From contig JAAZKV010000009.1 of assembly GCA_012799645.1 (NCBI GenBank), forward strand, positions 1 through 47,458: a stretch of 47,458 bases of DNA, written 5' to 3'. Each line of letters starts with the position of its first letter. Within the stretch, counting starts at the first letter, position 1. A program made the position numbers and the translations under genes. Source of the stretch: Candidatus Iainarchaeum sp. Its GTDB lineage: Archaea; Iainarchaeota; Iainarchaeia; Iainarchaeales; JAAZKV01. Positions 27,533 to 37,535 of the stretch are shown piece after piece. The notes beneath the pieces were generated by a model. That model worked only from the letters and a program-made list of their open reading frames with translations, ran no database searches and was not told the DNA's origin.

Positions 27533-28123
27533 TTATTTAATTTCTTTTTTTATTTGTTTAGTTAGTTTTTCTAGTGTTTTTTGATTTTTTATGAATTTTT
27601 GATTAGCTTTTTTTACTAAATATTCAGTGTGTTTTTTATCAATAACAAATTTGCCTTCTTTTATTGGAGCAGTTATGTTGTGTGTTCCGAGTATTTCAAC
27701 AATGTATTTTCCTTCTTTAGCAACTTTTATTCCTGCTCTTTTTATCCCTACTTTTTCACACAGTACCAATATTTTTTTTGCGTTTTCAATGTTTTTTGTT
27801 CCAATGTGTAGAATTATTGGTTCTTGTTTGAACCATAATATGTGTCCTTTGTATGAGTTTATTCCTTCTTCAATTTCTTTTAATTTTACTGTTCTGTGCC
27901 ATTTTCTATGAAATGCACTTTCTTTTTTTTCTTCCTCTTTGTTTAATCCAACAAGAGAAATTCTTCCCGCACAACAACTGCTAGTAAAATATTCTTTGGT
28001 TTTTGCAATGTGTGCGCATAGTGGAATAAAATCTTTATCCATTTTTCCTTCTTTTTTTGCTTTCAAAAAAGTTTGGGTGTGGTGTTTTTTAGTCATTTCA
28101 AACCTGCTTTCTTTTTCGTTCAT
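27533..28123 (-). CDS. tRNA wybutosine-synthesizing protein TYW3 family
   Basis: YFTSSCCAGRISLVG, KGHILWFKQEPIILHIGTKNIENAKKIL. Confidence 0.9.
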   Translation of the reverse strand: MNEKESRFEMTKKHHTQTFLKAKKEGKMDKDFIPLCAHIAKTKEYFTSSCCAGRISLVGLNKEEEKKESAFHRKWHRTVKLKEIEEGINSYKGHILWFKQEPIILHIGTKNIENAKKILVLCEKVGIKRAGIKVAKEGKYIVEILGTHNITAPIKEGKFVIDKKHTEYLVKKANQKFIKNQKTLEKLTKQIKKEIK

Positions 28124-28170
28124 AAAATACCCTTTTTATTTCTTTTGTTGTTAAATTACTTTGATTTGGT

Positions 28171-28953
28171 ATGTTTAAAAAGGCGTTGTTTTTATTTTCT
28201 TTAATTTTAATTTTGAGTAGCGTTTTTTCTTTAAGATTAATCGGTCCTGTGTATACTGATCTTAATGGGGAAGATTATGTTGGTTCAATTTTACCGGGCA
28301 GTACTATTGAATTAACTTTTTCAAAACAATTTGATAGATTTCTTTCACTAAAATTGATTTCTCAATTACCAAATGGTTTTGAAAGTAAGATTGTGGAAGA
28401 AGTTGATTATTCAAAATTATTTATTTATTCTCCAAAAAATGCTTCTTTAGGAGCATATCCTCTAACCCTTGAGTTTGTTGGAGAAAAAGAATCAGTAGTG
28501 TTTAAAGTTTATTTTTTAATTGAAAAAGAATTACTAAATGTTTCTTCAGATAATTATTTTGTGTATTCAGGAGTGGGTGATAAAGCAGTTTATGATTTTA
28601 CATTCATTAATAATTCTCACGCTGATGTTAATTTTACAGTAATGAATGAATTGCCTTGGTTTTGGAATTCGGATTCTTTTTTCAAACAGGATGCTTTGAA
28701 GATTTTTGTTCCTGCAAGATCAACAAAAAAAGGTTCAATGATAGTGTATCCAAGAAAGCAAGGGGAAACAATTTTTAACACCACTATTCTTTTTGATAAT
28801 TCTTCAGAAAGTAGGGCTTTTTCACTAAGACTTAATGCGACTCCAAGCATTAAAGGTAAAATGGAATCAGTGTTTTTTGGTTTGCCTTTTTATTCATTTT
28901 CATTAATGCCTAATTATTTAATTAATGGTTTATTTAGTTTGTATTTTAACTAA
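28171..28953 (+). CDS. Secreted/surface hypothetical protein with beta-rich repeats
   Basis: N-terminal signal peptide MFKKALFLFSLILILSSVFS; beta-rich extracellular style. Confidence 0.65.
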   Translation: MFKKALFLFSLILILSSVFSLRLIGPVYTDLNGEDYVGSILPGSTIELTFSKQFDRFLSLKLISQLPNGFESKIVEEVDYSKLFIYSPKNASLGAYPLTLEFVGEKESVVFKVYFLIEKELLNVSSDNYFVYSGVGDKAVYDFTFINNSHADVNFTVMNELPWFWNSDSFFKQDALKIFVPARSTKKGSMIVYPRKQGETIFNTTILFDNSSESRAFSLRLNATPSIKGKMESVFFGLPFYSFSLMPNYLINGLFSLYFN

Positions 28954-28958
28954 TTTTT

Positions 28959-30563
28959 ATGCCTCGTGAAAATAATTTTAGTAAGGAGCATGTTTCTTTT
29001 GCAAAAAAAATAATTGAAGAAATTAATTCGGGTTTGATTAAGGATTCAAGAACTCTTGATGATAGGAGTTTTTTTTGGAGCAAATTTTTTAAATTAAAAG
29101 AAATGCCTTCCCATCCTTTTATTTACTCTTTTGCTTCAGTTAGCGAAAAGAAGCAAAAAAAATTTATTTCTCTTTTATCAATAAAACCCACGAGGAGTCT
29201 TTCTGGAGTTCAAGTGGTTGCAGTAATGTTGCCCCCGTTCCCTTGTCCTGGGAATTGTGTTTATTGTCCATCACAATTTGAAGGAAAAATTGCTCCCAAA
29301 TCTTACACAGGGTTTGAACCCTCTACTTTGAGAGCACAAAGGTTGGGTTATGATTCTTACAAAATTGTTTCTAATAGAATTAAACAATTGGATATTACTG
29401 GGCATAGGGCAGAAAAAATTGAATTAATTTTTCAAGGAAGCACTTTTACTTGTTTAGACAAAAAAAACCAAGAGAGTATTGTAAAAAAGTCCCTTCAAGC
29501 AGTGATTGAAAAAAAAACCACTTCTTTTAAAAAAATTAAATTTTTGGCCGAAAAATCAAAAAGAAGAGTGGTTGGAATTACTTTTGAAACAAGGCCTGAT
29601 TATTGTGGAAAAGAGGACATTAAACAAATGTTGTATTTGGGTGGAACAAGGGTAGAGCTTGGAGTTCAACACGCTGATGATGAGATTTATAAAATAATTA
29701 AAAGAGGACATACTGTTGATGATGTGATTAGTGCTACTTCAAAACTCAAAGATTCTTCATTTAAGGTGTTGTATCATTTAATGCTTGGTCTCCCTGGTTC
29801 ATCACCAAAAAAAGATTTAAAAAATTTTAAAAAAATGTTTAAGGATCCAAATTTCAAACCTGATATGGTTAAATTTTATCCTTGTCTTGTAATAAAAAAT
29901 TCTCAACTTTTTAAGGATTGGAAAAATGGGTTATTTGATCCGATTTCAGAAAGGGATGCGGTTTTTGTTTTGAGTGAAATACAAAAAGAAATTCCTCCTT
30001 GGGTTAGAGTGATGAGAATTAATAGAGATATTCCTGGAAACATTATTTCTGCCGGAATCAAAACCACGAATTTGAGACAAGTGGTTGATGAGTTTATGAA
30101 AAAGAAAGGGATTGTTAGTATGGATATTAGATCAAGGGAAGCGGGGTTAATGTCTCGTGAAAAAGAAGTTGATTATTCAAAAGCAAAATTAAAAACAATT
30201 TTTTACAATGCTTCAGAGGGAGAAGAAGCATTTATTTCAATGGAATCAAAAGATGCTTTGTTTGGTTTTGTAAGATTAAGAAATCCTGCTAATCCTTTTA
30301 TTAAATCAATAAAATCAAATACTGCGTTAATTAGAGAACTTCACGTTTATGGTAAGGCACTTTCATTAGGAGAAAAGGATGATGAAAGCACTCAACATAG
30401 AGGGTTTGGTAAAGAATTAATGGATGAAGCAGAAAAAATCGCTAAAGAAAAATTTGGTTCAAAAAAAATAGCAGTAATATCGGGATTGGGGGTTAGGGAT
30501 TATTATAGAAAACAATTTAATTACAAAACCGAAGAACCATTTGTTTCAAAAGTATTAAAATAA
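28959..30563 (+). CDS. elp3: Elp3-family radical SAM/GNAT tRNA acetyltransferase
   Basis: PCPGNCVYCPSQFEGKIAPKSYTGFEPSTLRA; LGVQHADDEIYKIIKRGHT; GNAT HRGFGKELMDEAEKIA. Confidence 0.95.
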   Translation: MPRENNFSKEHVSFAKKIIEEINSGLIKDSRTLDDRSFFWSKFFKLKEMPSHPFIYSFASVSEKKQKKFISLLSIKPTRSLSGVQVVAVMLPPFPCPGNCVYCPSQFEGKIAPKSYTGFEPSTLRAQRLGYDSYKIVSNRIKQLDITGHRAEKIELIFQGSTFTCLDKKNQESIVKKSLQAVIEKKTTSFKKIKFLAEKSKRRVVGITFETRPDYCGKEDIKQMLYLGGTRVELGVQHADDEIYKIIKRGHTVDDVISATSKLKDSSFKVLYHLMLGLPGSSPKKDLKNFKKMFKDPNFKPDMVKFYPCLVIKNSQLFKDWKNGLFDPISERDAVFVLSEIQKEIPPWVRVMRINRDIPGNIISAGIKTTNLRQVVDEFMKKKGIVSMDIRSREAGLMSREKEVDYSKAKLKTIFYNASEGEEAFISMESKDALFGFVRLRNPANPFIKSIKSNTALIRELHVYGKALSLGEKDDESTQHRGFGKELMDEAEKIAKEKFGSKKIAVISGLGVRDYYRKQFNYKTEEPFVSKVLK

Positions 30564-30626
30564 ATAATTTTTTGTTCGGCACCGTGCTTAAGTTAAATTT
30601 AATTACTGTTTGTGTTGTTTTAAATT

Positions 30627-30986
30627 ATGGTTCAATTATTTTTATTTTTTTTAGTGTTGGTATTATTAGTAATAATTTTCTTTTTATACAAAAAAATTAA
30701 TTCCTTAAATGTAGAGTTAAGTAATGTTAATTTTTTAAAAAAATCCCAAAGTGTTAAGTATGGTCAATTAACAGAACAGTGGATTCCTTTTTCAGAAAAA
30801 TTTCCTTTTTCCCCAAGTTCGTTTAAATTTTTGGGTCAACCAATTGATGGAGTTGTTTTTGATGATGAAAAAATTGTTTTTGTTGAATTTAAAACAAACA
30901 AAAGCAGATTGAATGATTCTCAAAAGAAAATCAAAAAATTAGTTGAAGATAAAAAAGTTGAGTGGTTAGAGTTTAGAGTGGAGTGA
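30627..30986 (+). CDS. Membrane-anchored Hjc-like nuclease (COG4741-type)
   Basis: N-terminal TM then PIDGVVFDDEKIVFVEFKTNKSRL (PD-ExK-like). Confidence 0.75.
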   Translation: MVQLFLFFLVLVLLVIIFFLYKKINSLNVELSNVNFLKKSQSVKYGQLTEQWIPFSEKFPFSPSSFKFLGQPIDGVVFDDEKIVFVEFKTNKSRLNDSQKKIKKLVEDKKVEWLEFRVE

Positions 30987-31005
30987 ATAAAAAATACTTG
31001 ATTTA

Positions 31006-32052
31006 TTATTCTAATTTGTATCTTAGTATTGCTCCTACTCCGCTTAGGTTTTGAATTATTTTTTCTTGAGGATTTTTTGAAGATATTACTATTATTTCAC
31101 ATTTTGTCATTTCTGCAATGTTCATTATTTTTTCTATTTCTTTTCTTTCTTGCATTAGTGTTGTTTCGCTTATTATTAGTTTTTCAACCGCTCCAATTTC
31201 TAGTGCTTGGGTTACTTTTTCTTTTCCATATTCTGTTTTTCCTTTTGATATTAATGATAAGAATTCTTCAATTATTTCTCCTTCTTTGCTTAATTGTAGT
31301 TCTTTTTCAAGTGTTTTTAGTTTTCCTTGTGTTATTAGTTCTTTGAATCCTGTTTCTCCTATTTCGTTTGTTGTTTCAATAAATGCGGTTGGTGCTCCTT
31401 TTGGTTTTTTTTCTTCATAAAATTTTTTAAAATTTTCTTTAGTAAATCCTGGTCCAACTATTAGTATTTTTTTTGGTTCTAGTTGGATTATTTTTTCCAT
31501 TATTTTTTCAAAATAATCACTTTTTTCTTCAGCAAATCTTTTCCCGCTTTTTTTTGATTTTATTTTGGCTTTTTTGGTTATTGAGAATTGATTAACAAAT
31601 GCCAGTTCTGCTTCCTCATCATCAAGTAAAATAATGAGTAGTTTTGTGGTTGCGCTTTCTTTTTCCGCTTTTTTTAATCTATCAATTTGCCATTCTTTTA
31701 TTGCTTTCTTTTTTATAATTACTTTTTCTCCTTTTTCAATGTCAATACTTTGGTGACTTTTTATTTGTATTAGTTCTTCCGGTTTTCCTTTTATAATAAT
31801 TCCATTCACTCTTAGATTTTCGCTATATTCTTGAAAATGCACTTCTTTTATTTCAAGATCAACAAAAATCGTTATTCTTTGTGTTTTTTCTCCTTCTCTT
31901 TCCGCTTTTATTTTTCTATCAGTTTTTCCACTAATAATATCTCCGCTTTCAATTATTTTTTCAAGATGCCAAAGATCTTCACTTGTTTCTGGTATTACTA
32001 TGATTTCGTTGTATTTTTTATCAATTTTTAGTATTTTCATTTTTAACACCAT
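31006..32052 (-). CDS. pelA: Pelota (aDom34) mRNA surveillance protein
   Basis: MKILKIDKKYNEIIVIPETSEDLWHLEKII..GD.I, LLILLDDEEAELAFV, ILIVGPGFTKENF, LIISE. Confidence 0.93.
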   Translation of the reverse strand: MVLKMKILKIDKKYNEIIVIPETSEDLWHLEKIIESGDIISGKTDRKIKAEREGEKTQRITIFVDLEIKEVHFQEYSENLRVNGIIIKGKPEELIQIKSHQSIDIEKGEKVIIKKKAIKEWQIDRLKKAEKESATTKLLIILLDDEEAELAFVNQFSITKKAKIKSKKSGKRFAEEKSDYFEKIMEKIIQLEPKKILIVGPGFTKENFKKFYEEKKPKGAPTAFIETTNEIGETGFKELITQGKLKTLEKELQLSKEGEIIEEFLSLISKGKTEYGKEKVTQALEIGAVEKLIISETTLMQERKEIEKIMNIAEMTKCEIIVISSKNPQEKIIQNLSGVGAILRYKLE

Positions 32053-32163
32053 TTATTTGAAATATTTTTTAATATTTAATATTTTTTTTAATTTTTTTAT
32101 AATATTTTTTTGCATTTTCAATATTTTTTTAATATTTTTTTGCAATATGGTTTTGTAATATTT

Positions 32164-33927
32164 TTATTCGTAATATTTATTTCCTTTTTTTTGTTCTCTA
32201 TCCAGCACTGAATCGTATTTGTTTATTCTTGGCCTTTTCGTATCCTTGTCTCTTCTCACTGTTATATCCAAGTATTTTAGTAAGTGGTTCATTCCTTCAT
32301 TTATTTTAAATGGTCCTGTTGCTTTTCCGTGTTTTGTTGGTTCTCCTGTGAAAACCATTATTTTGTCACTCACGTAATCCATAAATGTTAGATCGTGGTC
32401 AATTATTATTGCTGAACAATTTTTTACATCAATATAGTTTCTAATTAGTTTTCCCACTGCAAGTCTTTGTTCTACATCAAGGTAGGCGCTGGGTTCATCA
32501 AGTAAATACACATTTGCTTTTTTGCTTAAACATATTGCGATTGATAATCTTTGGAATTCTCCTCCTGATAGTGTTTTTGCTTTTTTTTCTAAAAGTGGTT
32601 CTAGTTCTAGTGGTTTTAGTAGAGTGGTTTTGATTTCTTCAAGGTTTGTTCCTTCAAATAGTTCTTGCACTGTTTTTTCTCCTGTGTAGGTAATGTATTG
32701 GGGTTTGTAAGAAATTTTTACTTTTTGTTGAATTTCAGTATTGTCCGATTTTATTTCTCCAGCAAGTATTTTCATAAATGTTGTTTTTCCTATTCCGTTC
32801 GGTCCAATAATTCCAACTATTTCGTTTTTTTGTATTTTGTTTTGTTCTATTGTAAGTTCAAATTCTCCAAGTTTCTTTTTTAGTTGGGGCCATTCAATTA
32901 TTTTTTCTTTTTTTCCGGGGGTTTCAGTTTTAATTGTTGAGTAGAAATTTATTTCATATTCTCTGAATTTATAATTTTCTTCTCTAGAAAATCCTTCCAA
33001 GTAATCATTTATTCCTTCTCTTGTTGTTTTTATTTGTGAAACAAATCCATACACTTTTGGTTTTCCATAAATTAAATGAACATAATCACTTAAGTAATCA
33101 AGCAATATTAGGTCGTGTTCTACTACAAGCACGGTTGAGTTTTCTGAAATTTTTCTAATAAATTTAGCAACCCTTAATCTTTCTCTTATATCCAAAAATG
33201 AGGTTGGTTCATCAAAAAAATAAATATCAGCTTTTTTTAGCGCTGTTGCGGCAATTGCTATTTTTTGAAATTCTCCTCCTGAAAGTTTTGATGCTTCTCT
33301 ATCCAAAATATTTTCTATTTGGAGTTCTTTTGCAATATTTTCAAGTTCTTTTTTTTCATCAACTTTTGTAAGTAATTCTCTCACTGTTCCTATTGGTTTT
33401 ATTGCTTCAATATTTTGTGGTTTTACTGCAATGGTTGTTCCATTAGAATATAATTTTTTAAAAAATTCTTGTTCTTTTTTTCCTCTATAATATTCAATTA
33501 CTTTGTTTTGTGCATTTTCTTTTTCTTCATTTTTTTGACCCAAATTTGGGATAATGTTTCCTGAAAGTATTTTTGTTATGGTTGTTTTCCCTATTCCGTT
33601 TCTTCCAACAAGTCCTATTACACTATTTTCTTTAGGCACTGGTAATCCGTGTAATCTGAACGAGTTTTTTCCAAATGAGTGGATTGGTTCGCCAAGATTT
33701 ATCATTATGTTAATTATGCTTATTGCTTCAAAGGGACATTTGTTTTGACAAATTTCGCACCCAATGCATTGTTCTTCTGAAATTGTTGGTTTTTTTAGTT
33801 CTTCGTGTATTATGCATTTTTTTCCAGTTCTATTCACTGGACACACTTTTTCGCACAAGTAATTTCCGCATTTTTCAAAATTACAATTATCATAATTTAT
33901 TACTGCTATTCTTTTTTTGGAATTCAT
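32164..33927 (-). CDS. ABCE1/Rli1 ribosome recycling factor
   Basis: N-terminal Fe-S domains (CNFEKCGNYLCEKVCPVN; CIGCEICQNKCPFEAI) plus two ABC domains (GRNGIGKTT, GPNGIGKTT, LSGGEFQ x2). Confidence 0.96.
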   Translation of the reverse strand: MNSKKRIAVINYDNCNFEKCGNYLCEKVCPVNRTGKKCIIHEELKKPTISEEQCIGCEICQNKCPFEAISIINIMINLGEPIHSFGKNSFRLHGLPVPKENSVIGLVGRNGIGKTTITKILSGNIIPNLGQKNEEKENAQNKVIEYYRGKKEQEFFKKLYSNGTTIAVKPQNIEAIKPIGTVRELLTKVDEKKELENIAKELQIENILDREASKLSGGEFQKIAIAATALKKADIYFFDEPTSFLDIRERLRVAKFIRKISENSTVLVVEHDLILLDYLSDYVHLIYGKPKVYGFVSQIKTTREGINDYLEGFSREENYKFREYEINFYSTIKTETPGKKEKIIEWPQLKKKLGEFELTIEQNKIQKNEIVGIIGPNGIGKTTFMKILAGEIKSDNTEIQQKVKISYKPQYITYTGEKTVQELFEGTNLEEIKTTLLKPLELEPLLEKKAKTLSGGEFQRLSIAICLSKKANVYLLDEPSAYLDVEQRLAVGKLIRNYIDVKNCSAIIIDHDLTFMDYVSDKIMVFTGEPTKHGKATGPFKINEGMNHLLKYLDITVRRDKDTKRPRINKYDSVLDREQKKGNKYYE

Positions 33928-33999
33928 ATTTATTCACATAATTATTCATTTTAAGAGAATTATTATAAACCCTAATTTTTTGATTAACTCTTAGTTTTT

Positions 34000-34404
34000 T
34001 TAGGGTTTGTTTTTGATTGTGATTGTTTTTGAATAATTTAAGTAATGGGTTCTTTTACCAATAGTGTTTAGCGTAGTGCAATTGATATCGTGAGTAATAA
34101 TTTTTGGGTTTGTGTTTAACTTCGCACTCCAATTTTTAGTTTCACAATTAGTGTTTTCAAATGTTTTAATTATTAGAGCTGAATCATTATTGAAATCAGT
34201 AATAAGTTCATTGGGGTTAAGTTCCCAATTGTGATCCCACCCTTTTTGATTTAGGGTGAGTTCATAGTTTTTTAGATCAATTATTTTGTTTGAATAATCA
34301 TTAAAAAAATACGAGTTTATTTTTGTTTCTGTGATACTAGTGGTGAGCATTATGCTTGTAGTGATTATGATTATCAAAAGTATTGCACTAAAAAATCCTT
34401 TCAT
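34000..34404 (-). CDS. Pilin-like / minor pseudopilin protein
   Basis: Single N-terminal hydrophobic helix MKGFFSAILLIIIITTSIMLTT; adjoins class III pilin genes. Confidence 0.65.
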   Translation of the reverse strand: MKGFFSAILLIIIITTSIMLTTSITETKINSYFFNDYSNKIIDLKNYELTLNQKGWDHNWELNPNELITDFNNDSALIIKTFENTNCETKNWSAKLNTNPKIITHDINCTTLNTIGKRTHYLNYSKTITIKNKP

Positions 34405-34692
34405 TTAATTCACCTTACAAAATTGTTTCTCCACTATTTTGTTTGTATCATAATCATAAATTGCACTTCTTTTGCACACTTGCTCATCCAAACCGCCACT
34501 AGTGTACTCTGGGGGACGTAGTTCGTTTTGTTTGTTTTGATCATATATTAGTATGCTTAGTTCTGTGTTCATTAGTGTTGTTTTTGTTTGTTGTCCGGTT
34601 TCTTCGAGTGGTTTTATTTGTGCAAATAATAAACTCATCATTATTATCGCTATGAATAGTGCTTCTAGTGAAAATATTAATCCTTTTTTCAT
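34405..34692 (-). CDS. Class III-like pilin protein
   Basis: MKKGLIFSLEALFIAIIMMSLLFA; start overlaps the upstream stop. Confidence 0.75.
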   Translation of the reverse strand: MKKGLIFSLEALFIAIIMMSLLFAQIKPLEETGQQTKTTLMNTELSILIYDQNKQNELRPPEYTSGGLDEQVCKRSAIYDYDTNKIVEKQFCKVN

Positions 34693-35189
34693 TTTGCCAC
34701 CACAAATTCAATTTCGTTTTCACTCAAGTATTCGCTGAAACAATTTTTCCCTTCAGTTCTACAATTATTTAAATCAATCCCACTTAAATTAGAACTATTT
34801 TCGCAACTCATAATTTTTGTTTTTATCACTAATTTATTATTTATATCATTATTTGTCAATTGGCCTATTGTTTGTGATCCAATTTTTATTTGGATTTCGT
34901 ATTCATCAAGCCCTATCATTTCTTTTAGGTTTTTTTTGTTTTGCAATTTATTTAGATCAATTGTGTTTATTAGTTGTAATTCATTTATGTTGCAATTAAT
35001 TTCTTTGTTTGTTATTAGGGTATTGAATGCAAGGTTTGTTTTTTGTTCCATAATATTTTTTGATATTTTTTCTTTGTGTTCAAAATTTCGTAGTTCTATT
35101 GCGCTAATTATTACTCCTATAATTAAAATTATTATTATCATTGCAATTAAAAAATCCGTTGAAAATATTTGTCCTTTTTGTTTATTCAC
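34689..35189 (-). CDS. Class III pilin-like protein
   Basis: MNKQKGQIFSTDFLIAMIIIILIIGVIISAIELRN. Confidence 0.8.
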   Translation of the reverse strand: MNKQKGQIFSTDFLIAMIIIILIIGVIISAIELRNFEHKEKISKNIMEQKTNLAFNTLITNKEINCNINELQLINTIDLNKLQNKKNLKEMIGLDEYEIQIKIGSQTIGQLTNNDINNKLVIKTKIMSCENSSNLSGIDLNNCRTEGKNCFSEYLSENEIEFVVAK

Positions 35190-35574
35190 TTTGTATCACC
35201 AAATAATTTCCTTTAATACTAATTTTGATTTTTGCTGGTTTGTAAAATTTTGCTGTATGTGACATATTTTTTCCACTAATATCTTCTTTCACTACTAAAT
35301 TGGTGTCATTTAATATTATTCGTGGAAAAAATTCATTGTTTTTGTAAATCAAATTATCTATTTTTATTTTTGAATAAAAATTAGTGTCTTGCATTACTTG
35401 GCTTGCTGTTATTGTTGTGGATAGTTCGTTTGCTGTTTGTTTTAATTGATTTGTTAATAGTATTTCTTCTTGTGAATTTTCAATACTATTTATTATCAGT
35501 GCCATACTGCTCATTGTAATTATTACTACAAGTATTGTTATTAAGAAATCAAGACTGATTTGTCCTTTGCTCAT
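35182..35574 (-). CDS. Class III pilin-like protein
   Basis: MSKGQISLDFLITILVVIITMSSMALIINS; overlaps next gene by 8 bp. Confidence 0.85.
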   Translation of the reverse strand: MSKGQISLDFLITILVVIITMSSMALIINSIENSQEEILLTNQLKQTANELSTTITASQVMQDTNFYSKIKIDNLIYKNNEFFPRIILNDTNLVVKEDISGKNMSHTAKFYKPAKIKISIKGNYLVIQSE

Positions 35575-35623
35575 GGTTATTTATTGTTTTTTCGTATTTT
35601 TAATTATGCTCTTTTTGTAGTTT

Positions 35624-35980
35624 TTAAATAATTTCAATCTCAATTGTTTCTCCTTTTTTGTTATAAAATCGTACTTGGTTTATTTGGTAGGTGTAATTTA
35701 TTATTCCATTGATTTGGTAGTTTTGAAAGAATTTTTTATCCGCTTTACTTGGAGTATTTTCTCCGTGTGGGTGTGAGTGTATTGTTCCAATTATCGTATT
35801 ATCTATTGGTATGTTGTGCGTGTTTATTTCCACAAAGTTTTTTCCATTTATGTTTGGAATAAAAACTATTTCTTCAATTGTTTCATTTTTTCCTGATAAG
35901 AGACATAGAAATTCGTAAGGGCATGTTTTTTGTGCCGCGCGTATTATTTCTTCTAGTAATTCTTTTTTTATTTTCCACAT
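35624..35980 (-). CDS. JAMM/MPN metalloprotease
   Basis: IGTIHSHPHGENTPSKADKKFF = HxH-x7-S-x2-D JAMM motif. Confidence 0.88.
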   Translation of the reverse strand: MWKIKKELLEEIIRAAQKTCPYEFLCLLSGKNETIEEIVFIPNINGKNFVEINTHNIPIDNTIIGTIHSHPHGENTPSKADKKFFQNYQINGIINYTYQINQVRFYNKKGETIEIEII

Positions 35981-35984
35981 AACT

Positions 35985-37145
35985 TTATATTAGAATAAAT
36001 AAGTAAAAAAATAGTGTGGGTATGATTAGAGAGCTCATACATAAGCTTCTTTTTGCTTTATTCACTATTACAAATAATCCTAGCGCGGTTGAAAATATTG
36101 TTGTAATTATTCCAATTATTCCTCCTTGCAAAAAAACAACGAGCATCATTATTACTAAACTTATTTTGTTTAATTTTCGAGTGTTGTTTTCATCAAAATA
36201 ATTGATTAGTTTTTTTGATAAAATAATTGTAACTATTCCTCCTATTCCTGCTGATATTAACATTATTATTACTCCAAGCATCATGGTTTCTTTTGTCAGC
36301 ATTATTTTGTCTTGGATTGCTACCATTGCTCCGTTTCTAGTTTTGTTTAATGCAAATAGTGCAATGTATCCAAAAAAGAAATTAACAGTGTTTATGCTTC
36401 CGAGCATTGCCAAGTATCCTTTTTCATCAATTTTTAGTTTGAATGTTTTGATTATTCTTGCAGCAGTGTTGCTTCCAATTCCGGGCATTATTGCAACTAT
36501 TGCTCCGCCAATTAATCCGAGGATTGATTCACTTATTTTGTTATCAATTTTGATTTTTGTTTCTTGTTTTTTGTAATTGTTTTTTTCTTTTAGCGCGTAT
36601 AGTGTTCCTGCAATTCCAAAATATCCGGTTATTAGTGCAAATATTTGGTTTTTGAATATTATTCCTTGTGTTCCTGCAACAATCATAATGAATAGGGCGG
36701 TTATTCTTTTTTTTGTAGTGTTTTCTTGTTGTATCATTAGTATTAGTGCAAAGATAAGAATTATTGGGGTTAGTAGTATTATTTCTTTTTTGTTTTGTTC
36801 AATTATTAAAAAAAATATTGGAATAAAAATAACACTCATTGTTGTTCCTATTATTCCTCCAAACACGGTTAGGGTTATTGCTTCAAGTCCTTTTCCTTTT
36901 AGTAGCATTTTGTGTGCGGGGAGTACTCCTTCAAAAGTAGTGGTTGTGGGGACTCCTAAAAATGTTGATGGAATAAATTCTACAAAACTTTGAACAATTG
37001 ACATACTTAGCACTATTGTCATTATTTCGTTTCCAAAAAATGGGGTTAGCGCAATTAGTGCTGCGATTGTGTTTGTGTGTAATCCTGGGGTTAATCCTGC
37101 GATTGTTCCAAGTATTGCTCCAATAATGCACGATAAAAGAATCAT
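35985..37145 (-). CDS. TctA/DUF112-type multipass membrane protein
   Basis: GTIAGLTPGLHTNTIAALIAL...STFLGVPTTTTFEGVLPAHKMLLKGKG. Confidence 0.8.
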   Translation of the reverse strand: MILLSCIIGAILGTIAGLTPGLHTNTIAALIALTPFFGNEIMTIVLSMSIVQSFVEFIPSTFLGVPTTTTFEGVLPAHKMLLKGKGLEAITLTVFGGIIGTTMSVIFIPIFFLIIEQNKKEIILLTPIILIFALILMIQQENTTKKRITALFIMIVAGTQGIIFKNQIFALITGYFGIAGTLYALKEKNNYKKQETKIKIDNKISESILGLIGGAIVAIMPGIGSNTAARIIKTFKLKIDEKGYLAMLGSINTVNFFFGYIALFALNKTRNGAMVAIQDKIMLTKETMMLGVIIMLISAGIGGIVTIILSKKLINYFDENNTRKLNKISLVIMMLVVFLQGGIIGIITTIFSTALGLFVIVNKAKRSLCMSSLIIPTLFFYLFILI

Positions 37146-37474
37146 GTTTCTTTTATCACCTTGTAAGCGTATAAATTATTTTCTTTTTCTTTTTCAACAA
37201 ATGCTGTGATGAAATCATTTTTTTTAAAATCAGTTTCTTTTGGATAATAAATTATTGCTTTTCCTGTTCCATCATTGATAATAAAATTTGTTGTGGGATA
37301 ATTTTTGATAACGTGTTCTATTTTTCCAATTATTTTTCCTTTTGAGTTTCTTTCTTGAATTAAGAGTTCGTTTATGTTTTTTTCTTCAAATTCTTCTTTA
37401 TAAAGAACAAAAAAAGCTACTAGTCCTATTATGATTATTATAATACAAATTTGGTTTATTTTTTTATCTTCCAT
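37142..37474 (-). CDS. Membrane-anchored OB-fold-like protein
   Basis: One TM helix, then GKIIGKIEHVIKNYPTTNFIINDGTGKAIIYYP; overlaps next gene by 4 bp. Confidence 0.65.
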   Translation of the reverse strand: MEDKKINQICIIIIIIGLVAFFVLYKEEFEEKNINELLIQERNSKGKIIGKIEHVIKNYPTTNFIINDGTGKAIIYYPKETDFKKNDFITAFVEKEKENNLYAYKVIKET

Positions 37475-37535
37475 ATTTTTTATTTTTTTTAGCAGAATAA
37501 AAACAAAATCTTTTATTCGTTAATTGTCGTTTGTT

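Noticed and set aside
36016-36993. + strand ORFs over the TctA-like gene
   Set aside because: Antisense shadows of the 35985-37145 membrane protein.
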